Below, one piece after another: positions 58,319 to 64,000 of a stretch of 64,000 nt of DNA. A program made the position numbers and the translations under genes. Positions within the stretch are counted from its first letter, which is position 1. Every line of letters starts with the position of its first letter. Below the pieces are notes generated by a model. That model had not been told where the DNA came from and made no database searches. It worked only from the letters and a program-made list of their open reading frames with translations. Source of the DNA: CBDESM01 sp965205165 (GTDB lineage Bacteria > Chloroflexota > Dehalococcoidia > Bin125); NCBI GenBank assembly GCA_965205165.1, contig OZ242037.1, positions 1,612,001-1,676,000 of the forward strand, written 5' to 3'.

Positions 58319-59098
58319 ATGGATCTGCAGCTGCACGGCAAGGCGGCGCTGATTACGGGGGCGTCCGAGGGGATCGGCCTCTACTGCGCGCTCGCGCTCG
58401 CGGCGGAGGGCGCGGACGTCGCCGTCTGCGCTCGGCGGCCGGAGCCGCTCGCCCGCGCGCGGGAACGGATCGACGCGGCCGGGCCGGGGCGGGCGCTGGC
58501 GATCGAGGCGGACTTGGGCGCGCCCGATGCCGCCGAGCGCGCCGTTGCGGAAACGGCGTCGGAGTTCGGGCGGCTGGACATCCTGATCAACAACATGGGG
58601 GTCTCGCTGCGCGGCGAGGGCGACGATGTGTGGCGGCAGATGTTCGAGCTCAACTTGATGGCCGCGGTGCGGGCGACGCGGGCGGCGCTGCCGCACTTGG
58701 AGGCCGCGGCGGCCGGGGAGGGCGCGGATGCGTCGAGCATCATCCACATCGGCTCGATCTTCGGGCGCGAGGCGGGCGGCTCGGCGCAGTACAACGCGAT
58801 GAAGGCGGCGATTCACAGCCACGCCAAGTCGCTGGCGCTCGAACTCGCGCCGCGCAACATCCGCGCCAACGCGGTCGCGCCGGGATCGATCGCCTGGCCG
58901 GGCAGCCGCTGGCGGGAGCGCTACGAGGCGGACCCGGAAGGCATCCAGCGGAGCGTGCTGGACACGATCGCGTTCAACCGCTTCGGGCGGCCGGAGGAGG
59001 TCGCGGACGCGGTCGCGTTCCTCGCCTCGCCGCGCGCCTCGTGGGTGACGGGGGCCTGCCTCAACGTCGACGGCGGGCAGACGCGCTCTAACATCTAG
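58319..59098 (+). CDS. short-chain dehydrogenase/reductase (SDR)
   Basis: The 259-residue enzyme has a complete classical SDR active site: TGASEGIG (residues 13-20), NNMG (91-94), Ser146 in HIGSIFG and the Tyr158/Lys162 pair in QYNAMK. The C-terminus keeps NVDGGQTR. It should use NAD(P) to oxidise or reduce a hydroxyl or keto group; the substrate is unknown, but acyl-CoA genes nearby hint at a 3-hydroxyacyl type. It is followed 11 bases later by a membrane protein gene with a GGAGGA ribosome-binding site. Confidence 0.92.
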   Translation: MDLQLHGKAALITGASEGIGLYCALALAAEGADVAVCARRPEPLARARERIDAAGPGRALAIEADLGAPDAAERAVAETASEFGRLDILINNMGVSLRGEGDDVWRQMFELNLMAAVRATRAALPHLEAAAAGEGADASSIIHIGSIFGREAGGSAQYNAMKAAIHSHAKSLALELAPRNIRANAVAPGSIAWPGSRWRERYEADPEGIQRSVLDTIAFNRFGRPEEVADAVAFLASPRASWVTGACLNVDGGQTRSNI

Positions 59099-59109
59099 GC
59101 GGAGGACGC

Positions 59110-59589
59110 ATGGCGGACGGGCACGTCTACGAGCACGCGCGGCGGCGCTTGGGCGCGGGGCCGATCACGGCGTTCGAGCGGAACGCGCCGCGCATCCTGC
59201 GGCCGCTGGCCGGCGGCGCGGTGGGGGCGAGCATCGTGGTGCTCTTCCTGGCGCTGCGCGGCGGCCCGCCGACGGACGAGATCGACGCGATCACGGGCAC
59301 GCAGCGCGGCGGCTGGAACCGCTTGGAGGACGTGCACCTGTTGATCGTGGTCAACGTCGCTGTGGTCGCGGCGATCGCGGCGAACTTCCTCGCGGAGTGG
59401 ATCCACCGCTGGCTGGAGATCGGCGTGGCGGCGTCGATCTGCGGGATCCTGATCGCCGTCCGCCAGCTGGGCGACCTCGGCGACGGCGGCCGCGCAGCGC
59501 TGCTGGCGCTGATCATCCTCAGCCTGGCCGCGGTAGCGGCAATCGCCGCCTACGACATCCTCACCCGCAACCAGCGCGCGGGCTACTGA
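59110..59589 (+). CDS. small integral membrane protein of unknown function
   Basis: The 159-residue protein has four predicted hydrophobic segments, among them AVGASIVVLFLAL, LLIVVNVAVVAAIAANFL and LLALIILSLAAVAAIAAYDI. No family is recognised. The N-terminus is basic. It directly follows the SDR gene with a good ribosome-binding site, so co-expression is likely; no functional link can be claimed. Confidence 0.7.
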   Translation: MADGHVYEHARRRLGAGPITAFERNAPRILRPLAGGAVGASIVVLFLALRGGPPTDEIDAITGTQRGGWNRLEDVHLLIVVNVAVVAAIAANFLAEWIHRWLEIGVAASICGILIAVRQLGDLGDGGRAALLALIILSLAAVAAIAAYDILTRNQRAGY

Positions 59590-59619
59590 CTACATCACGC
59601 CCCCTGCGCGGCATTCTCC

Positions 59620-60108
59620 CTACCGGAGGTCGGGCAGGCTTGCTTGGTAGATCTCCGCGCTGGGCTCTTCAATCCGGAAGGGGAGGGTCATTCGGAGCTC
59701 GAGCAGTGCCCGGTCGTAGGTGAGGAACAGATCCGCCTCGACGTCCTTTGCCGTTGCGAGGTGAATGGCGTCGGGAGTGCGAATTCTCTTCACCCCCGAC
59801 GCTTTGGCCTCCCTCACCAACCCCCTCGCCTCAAGCGCGATGGCTTGGCTGACGGGCCGGTAACGGAAGCGCCGCGGACGCTGCATGAAGGCATCAATGG
59901 CCGTCGTGTTCGAGGGGTTGATGGGGGCCGGCTCAGTCGAGGCGTATGCGACTTCCGCGAGCGTGATCGTGGATGTGACGATGCTCGCGCCTCGCGCGCG
60001 CAATGCGCCGAACTGCGCCTCTACGACATCGGCCCGGTCGGGTTCGTTGTCGAGAACCGCGATGAAGACGCAAGCGTCGGAGTACGCGATCTCCACCTCA
60101 CCATTCAT
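59620..60108 (-). CDS. PIN-domain protein (VapC-like ribonuclease)
   Basis: The 162-residue protein has the PIN fold with four acidic metal ligands at expected places: Asp11 (AYSDACVF), Glu52 (ITLAEVAY), Asp113 (RTPDAIHLATA) and Asp132 (TYDRAL). VapC-type enzymes cut RNA and are usually held by an antitoxin encoded upstream. Here the upstream gene overlaps by 11 bases but codes for a 257-residue protein unlike standard VapB antitoxins. The catalytic set is complete. Confidence 0.82.
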   Translation of the reverse strand: MNGEVEIAYSDACVFIAVLDNEPDRADVVEAQFGALRARGASIVTSTITLAEVAYASTEPAPINPSNTTAIDAFMQRPRRFRYRPVSQAIALEARGLVREAKASGVKRIRTPDAIHLATAKDVEADLFLTYDRALLELRMTLPFRIEEPSAEIYQASLPDLR

Positions 60109-60871
60109 CGCGCAGCCGCCGGATCACGACCTCGGCGGGCGGATCGCCGGGCTTCCAAGGGATCGAACCACGGGCTGCCTTCCAATCCTCTTCCCAATGC
60201 TCGTCGTCGTCGGAGAGCGCTTCGAACCGTGTGACGTTGCGGACGCTGATCGGGTCTCCGCCCGGCGATCGATGCGTCACGAGGCCGGTGACTCGGGCAA
60301 AGCCGAGCTGCCAAGCCTCGGTGGCGAGATCGGCGTGTTCCGGGCTCAACTGGCAGCGGACCGCGCACTGCCGCATGTCATCCAGCAGGGTCATGTGCAG
60401 ATCGTTCTGCCGATTGATGGAGACGACCTCTCCTTCAACGGAGCCGATGTCCGCGTATGTAGTCCCTTCGCTCTTTGCGGCGCGCGGTCCGAGCTGCGTC
60501 ACGGCGTGCGTCGCGTCAGCCGTGGCGAACTTGACGGATTGCACGCCTTTGCGCTTGGTCAGTCGGGCCAATTTGCGGATCGGACGGCAGACGGCGGGCG
60601 ATGCTTCGAGCGGCCGGTCCATGCTGAGATCGGCGGCGATTGCGTCGTACCGCTCGGCGATCTCCCGGGCTTGGGGCGAAGCATCCCCTGCTTCCAAGCG
60701 GATGTGGGCGCTGCCGGCGCGCAGATCGCCGACGCGCCACGTCAGATTCGAGTTCGGCGCATGATCGGCTTGGAGGGCGGAGACCAGCTCGTGCAGTCCG
60801 GCGGCAGCCGTCGCCAAGGTCTCGATGTCGACGTCGCCCTCGATCGAGAACGCGATGATCGGCCATGCCAC
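60098..60871 (-). CDS. hypothetical protein overlapping the PIN-domain gene, possible antitoxin-type partner
   Basis: The 257-residue product starts at a GTG (VAWPIIAFSIEGDVD). It has a repeated alpha/beta feel in its first half (ATAAAGLHELVSAL, then HIRLEAGDASPQAREIAERY) and a C-terminal half with VTGLVTHRSPGGDPISVRNV. No recognised family. It overlaps the PIN gene by 11 bases on the same strand, the layout of toxin-antitoxin pairs, yet it is three times the size of usual VapB proteins and shows no clear DNA-binding motif. Its role as partner is inference only. Confidence 0.65.
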   Translation of the reverse strand: MAWPIIAFSIEGDVDIETLATAAAGLHELVSALQADHAPNSNLTWRVGDLRAGSAHIRLEAGDASPQAREIAERYDAIAADLSMDRPLEASPAVCRPIRKLARLTKRKGVQSVKFATADATHAVTQLGPRAAKSEGTTYADIGSVEGEVVSINRQNDLHMTLLDDMRQCAVRCQLSPEHADLATEAWQLGFARVTGLVTHRSPGGDPISVRNVTRFEALSDDDEHWEEDWKAARGSIPWKPGDPPAEVVIRRLRDEW

Positions 60872-60928
60872 TATGCACCTCGCCCTTCGAGCGTATGCGG
60901 GTCAACCGCGGGCGGCGGCGGGGGAGGA

Positions 60929-61315
60929 TTACTCCCCCGTCACTTCGGTGATGCTGTCGCGGCGGGTGATGGCGAGGTGGGTCATGGGGGAGCCGGTGTC
61001 GCCGGCGCCGTGCCAGTGCTCTTCGCCGGGGGGGATGATGGCGAAGTCGCCGGCGCTGATCACGCGCTCGCCTTCGGCGTTGCCGACTTTGCCGATGCCG
61101 GAGAGCACGTAGAGCATCTGCTCGCTGGAGTGGGTGTGGTTCTTGGTGCGCGCGCCTGCGCCGAACTGGACGACGGCGCAGTTGAAGTCCGCGTCGTCGC
61201 CGCCGTGCTGGCCGCCGACCGCGCCGGCCAGCGGGCGCACCCAGACATCGCCGCCGGTGAAGATCTCGGCCTGCGCATGCGCGCTCTCGCCTTCGGAAGA
61301 TCCGGTCGTTCGCAT
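60929..61315 (-). CDS. cupin domain-containing protein
   Basis: The 128-residue protein is a single cupin. It has the first metal motif NHTHSSEQMLYVLSG (two His and a Glu) and the second PPGEEHWHG. An in-frame ATG lies two codons upstream, but the GGAGG ribosome-binding site is spaced for the ATG at 61315. Function ranges from sugar isomerase to dioxygenase or regulator in this family, so none is assigned. It lies 32 bases before the dienelactone hydrolase stop on the same strand. Confidence 0.85.
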   Translation of the reverse strand: MRTTGSSEGESAHAQAEIFTGGDVWVRPLAGAVGGQHGGDDADFNCAVVQFGAGARTKNHTHSSEQMLYVLSGIGKVGNAEGERVISAGDFAIIPPGEEHWHGAGDTGSPMTHLAITRRDSITEVTGE

Positions 61316-61347
61316 CTGCATTTCCTCCCTCGCGCCCGCGGGCGCTG

Positions 61348-62100
61348 CTAGCTGTTGGCCGCGATGAAGCGCTGGATGCGCTCCCACGCATCGGCGCAGG
61401 CGGCTTGGTGCTCGTCGTAGGAGCGGTCGAAGAACGAGTGCGGCGCGCCCTCGTAGGTGGTGAACTCGCGCTCGACGCCGGCGTCGGCCAGCGCGGCCTC
61501 GAACTTGGCCACCTCCTCCGCGGGGATACCCTCGTCGGCGCCGCCCATCAGGCCGATTACGGGGCACTCGATCTCCGCCGCCTTGGCCAGCGGCGCGGGG
61601 CCGCCGTTGAGCCCGTCGCGGGTCGGGTGCCCGTAGAAGCCGATCGCGCCGGCCAGCCCGTGCCCGGCCGCGGCTTGCAGCCAGGAGTTGGAGCCGCCGA
61701 AGCAGAAACCGACGGTGAAGACCGCGCGGCCGGGGTCGTCCGCGCGCAGCACGGCGGCAGCCGCGGCGGTATCGGCGCTGATCCCTTCCACCGTCGTGGC
61801 GCGGACATGCGGCCAGAAATCGAACTCGGCGTCGCGCTTGGAGACGCCGGCGGTGCGCCCGAAGTAGTCGATTGCGACCGCCTCGACGCCGATCTCGGCG
61901 AACCGCAGCGCCAGCTCCTCGTAGAAGCGGAAGAGCCCGCGCACATCGGGCAGGATCACGATGCCCGCCCCGCCCGCGGCCTTGGCGTGGAAGGCGGCGA
62001 ACTCCGCCCCATCCGACGCCCGCAGCGTCAGGTCTTCGGAATCGACGGCCGCGCCGGCGATCGGGGTGATCGCGGGCAGCGCTTCGTATCGGTGGCACAT
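61348..62100 (-). CDS. dienelactone hydrolase family protein
   Basis: The 250-residue alpha/beta-hydrolase has the dienelactone-hydrolase triad: Cys133 in GFCFGGSNSW, Asp189 in GGADEG and His221 in GAPHSFFDR. The expected DVRGL segment is present near residue 52. Members open dienelactones or related esters. The start MCHRYEAL follows a GGGGAG site at suitable distance. It is upstream of the cupin gene, which begins 32 bases after its stop, so they may be co-transcribed. Confidence 0.9.
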   Translation of the reverse strand: MCHRYEALPAITPIAGAAVDSEDLTLRASDGAEFAAFHAKAAGGAGIVILPDVRGLFRFYEELALRFAEIGVEAVAIDYFGRTAGVSKRDAEFDFWPHVRATTVEGISADTAAAAAVLRADDPGRAVFTVGFCFGGSNSWLQAAAGHGLAGAIGFYGHPTRDGLNGGPAPLAKAAEIECPVIGLMGGADEGIPAEEVAKFEAALADAGVEREFTTYEGAPHSFFDRSYDEHQAACADAWERIQRFIAANS

Positions 62101-62333
62101 GTCGTCAGCTCCCCTTCCGCCCATCCTGGGCAGAAGCAGGATAGCCGCGAGCGGCAGGCTGGGGCGTGGGGGAGCAGGCGGCGGCGTTCTCGACGCTGCG
62201 GCAGTCTGGGGTGATGACGCAGAACGAGGCGCGGCACCGGCTGGGGCTGCCACAGCAGAGATGTTGCGTCTACTCCGCGGGACGGCGGCGATGAGGCTGC
62301 TGCCGGCGGATAGCAGGATGCTGTATCGTGGCT

Positions 62334-62353
62334 GGCGGCGGCCGGTCGCCGCC
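62334..62353. promoter_or_regulatory. hairpin just upstream of a start codon
   Basis: GGCGGCG (62334-62340), a six-base loop, and CGCCGCC (62347-62353) form a strong seven-pair stem that ends eight bases before the ATG at 62362. It could mask ribosome access or terminate upstream transcription. Otherwise the 261-base gap up to the divergent dienelactone hydrolase holds no supported gene. Confidence 0.35.
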
Positions 62354-62361
62354 TAGAAAAG

Positions 62362-62970
62362 ATGGGAACAATGAGGCGACTCGCAACGCTGGGACTGCTG
62401 GCCGTGCTCGTGCTGAGCGCGGCGGGGATCGGCTTCGTAGTCGGTCAAAGCTCGACCGAAGAAGTGCGCGTCGTAGCGCGGAGCGTCAGTGACGGGCGCA
62501 TTGAGTTCGGGATCGAGCACGACGAGGAGCGCCTCCTGCCGACTGGCCGGTTTATGAACGCGGCGCAGATCGGGGCGCGAAACGACAGATGGCTGCGCTC
62601 GACGCCAGTGAACATTGAGGTCGGCGCAAGTGCTTCCTCCTCTAGCAGTTCAACATCATCGGAGGGCATGGCAAGCGTGTCGGGATCCGGGCCGGTCACG
62701 AAGCGCTTCGCCCTCTCGGCTGGAATCTACACCTGCGCTTTCAGCATTTCCGGCAACGACGACGACGGGCGTGCCACGTTTTTCTCGGCTCGACTGTACG
62801 ACTCAGCGGGAGATTTCAAGTCTTTGGCAGGCGAAATCGCGTCGCAATGGTCGGGATCATCAGTGGTCCACGTAGGTGGAAGCAGCTGGACCGCGTTGAC
62901 GCCTGGCACGATGCTCCTCGAGGTTGGGGACGCCGAACTTACTGCGCGCTGGCGGCTCGACTGCAACTAG
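62362..62970 (+). CDS. predicted exported or membrane-anchored protein, unknown family
   Basis: The 202-residue product starts with a basic N-terminus and one hydrophobic helix (about residues 8-28), a signal peptide or anchor. An Ala/Ser-rich stretch (about residues 89-105) and a mixed beta-like domain follow, ending in AELTARWRLDCN. No family is recognised. A second ATG three codons in is possible. The base composition is slightly lower in GC than in the neighbours. Confidence 0.65.
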   Translation: MGTMRRLATLGLLAVLVLSAAGIGFVVGQSSTEEVRVVARSVSDGRIEFGIEHDEERLLPTGRFMNAAQIGARNDRWLRSTPVNIEVGASASSSSSSTSSEGMASVSGSGPVTKRFALSAGIYTCAFSISGNDDDGRATFFSARLYDSAGDFKSLAGEIASQWSGSSVVHVGGSSWTALTPGTMLLEVGDAELTARWRLDCN

Positions 62971-63024
62971 TGCCTGCAGGGGGCGCAGATCTCCGGTTTT
63001 CTCTAGCCGTCACACTGCGACTGG

Positions 63025-63699
63025 CTAGCCTCGGCTGAGCGTAATTGCATCGTTCAGGGTCGTGGAGGTCGGCTGGTCGTCCTGCTGCTCGGCACTGTCG
63101 TCCTCTTCATCAATGCAGCCGGTACTGACCAGCGTGGCGCGGGTTCTCGGCGTCAGTAAAGCTTCGGCAGCCTCAACACTGCCGGCGGCGATAAGCCCGG
63201 GACTGAGAAGAGCGAATAGGTTGGCTACCTCATCTTCATCTTGCTGCCGAGCGAACTCGATATACGTTTGCAAGGCCCCGCGCCAAGTGCGATGGAAAGT
63301 TAAGAGCGCCGCTTCGTCGGGGATCTGACCTTCAATACGGCGGTACTCGTCTGCTCTGACTTGAAGGCTATCCTCTAATTCGCCCCAAGTTGCGCCGAGC
63401 AGTTCATCGCCAGAACTGTTGTTGATGTCACCACACCAGCGAGCGTACTCGGCGACCGTCATCCTGCTCTCCCCGCTGCAAGCGGCCGCGAGGCTGGCGA
63501 AGATGATCAGGGCGAAGGCGGCGATCCAGTGGCTGGGCGTTGCGGGCCTGTTCCCTACTGGCTTAGCGCGACGGCTTTGGCTTGAAGGCTGTGGGCTTGG
63601 ATGCTGCCAAGTGCCCGGCGGTCCCGGACTGTTCTGAATCTGGGGTACCCCCGAAGCCAAGCGAGTGGTGAACATGATGGGGCGCTCAGGCTTCCGCAT
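63025..63699 (-). CDS. predicted lipoprotein or membrane-anchored protein, unknown family
   Basis: From the ATG at 63699 the product has 224 residues. A hydrophobic segment (HWIAAFALIIFASLAAACSGE) ends in a lipobox-like LAAAC, but about 60 residues precede it, more than a normal signal peptide. A mature part with the WCGDINNSSGDELLG segment and a Glu/Asp/Gln-rich tail follows. A TTG start 12 codons upstream coincides with a TTGACA box and is less likely. The family is unknown. It runs toward the exported protein at 62362. Confidence 0.6.
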   Translation of the reverse strand: MRKPERPIMFTTRLASGVPQIQNSPGPPGTWQHPSPQPSSQSRRAKPVGNRPATPSHWIAAFALIIFASLAAACSGESRMTVAEYARWCGDINNSSGDELLGATWGELEDSLQVRADEYRRIEGQIPDEAALLTFHRTWRGALQTYIEFARQQDEDEVANLFALLSPGLIAAGSVEAAEALLTPRTRATLVSTGCIDEEDDSAEQQDDQPTSTTLNDAITLSRG

Positions 63700-63749
63700 G
63701 GGCAGAGGGTAAGTACGGGCTTGCGGCTGTGTCAAGCCCCTTGGCTGGG

Positions 63750-64000
63750 CTAGAGGATTCCCGCTTCGCGGAGGGCGGTTAGGTCTGCGGGGGGGATTTG
63801 GAGGAGCTCGGTGAAGACGTAGGGGTCGTGTTCGCCGCGGTTGGCTACGGGGGCGGTGATGGCGGCGGGGGTGCGGGGGAACTTCCAGGGGGCGCCGATG
63901 TAGAGGGCGCCGCGGATGGGGGCGGCGGCTTCGGCGGAGAGGTCGATTGCGGCGGTGCAGAGGGCGGTGAAGTCTTCTTCGACCAGCAGTTGTTCGGGGC
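63750..64000 (-). CDS. CoA-transferase family III (CaiB/BaiF) protein, C-terminal end only
   Basis: The window ends inside this gene; its last 83 codons are present. The translation reads GAPWKFPRTPAAITAPVANRGE followed by HDPYVFTELLQIPPADLTALREAGIL and a stop. The P-W-K-F-P-R-T-P and GEH-x-Y-V-F-x-E-L-L pattern is the usual end of CaiB/BaiF CoA transferases. It would be a second member next to the racemase-like gene at 33321. The substrate is unknown. Confidence 0.8.
   Translation of the reverse strand, partial: PEQLLVEEDFTALCTAAIDLSAEAAAPIRGALYIGAPWKFPRTPAAITAPVANRGEHDPYVFTELLQIPPADLTALREAGIL

Overview
This is a 64 kb, very GC-rich, densely coding bacterial chromosome segment with genes cut at both edges. 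The gene content suggests a free-living heterotroph that handles many CoA thioesters: two acyl-CoA transferase/racemase family genes, an acyl-CoA ligase, two enoyl-CoA hydratases, two SDRs and an Fe-S/cytochrome b oxidoreductase of the ETF:menaquinone type. It also has complex I genes without an NADH module and a CIRCE-controlled hrcA-grpE-dnaK-dnaJ set. A Chloroflexota (Dehalococcoidia/SAR202-like) genome would fit, but that is inference; no rRNA or other decisive marker is present. I saw no rRNA, tRNA, CRISPR array or insertion sequence, and no gene-free stretch longer than 300 bases.

Layout. 1-5.1 kb: end of a Dpp/Opp-type peptide permease pair, facing a leftward group made of a ketoacyl-synthase homologue, a degenerate metallo-beta-lactamase-fold protein and a CocE/NonD hydrolase. 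5.1-10.8 kb: promoter plus CIRCE, then hrcA, grpE, dnaK, dnaJ and prmA. 10.8-12.4 kb: a lower-GC pair of unknown genes behind an atypical SDR. 12.5-19.7 kb: rsmE, a Tat-lipoprotein M23 peptidase, and a MoxR-DUF58-transglutaminase-like operon. 19.7-22.35 kb: terminator, a DUF3800 gene and a ParB-family gene with no clear stop. At about 22.35 kb the strong C-over-G bias of the + strand ends abruptly.

22.36-33.25 kb: a leftward operon nuoABCDHJKLMN (no E, F, G or I), preceded by a GNAT gene. 33.3-41.3 kb: alpha-methylacyl-CoA racemase-like gene, valS and secA with small partners. 41.5-44.5 kb: a restriction-modification-like N6-adenine methyltransferase broken by a 20-base G/C homopolymer, a likely phase-variation switch. 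44.6-46.7 kb: membrane cytochrome b/Fe-S oxidoreductase. 46.8-49.5 kb: two related DUF3800 genes around a tiny membrane protein.

49.8-58.3 kb: acyl-CoA ligase, enoyl-CoA hydratase, an unusual 789-residue protein (HEPN-like head, 46-residue repeats, seven RCC1 repeats), two small paralogues, a second enoyl-CoA hydratase and a penicillin-acylase-family hydrolase. 58.3-64 kb: SDR, membrane protein, PIN-domain pair, cupin, dienelactone hydrolase, two exported proteins and the end of a second CoA-transferase family gene.

The most noteworthy items are the homopolymer-interrupted methyltransferase, the HEPN-repeat-propeller protein, the composition break at the parB/nuoN junction, and several enzymes that have lost catalytic residues (ketoacyl synthase, transglutaminase, SDR, metallo-beta-lactamase fold).
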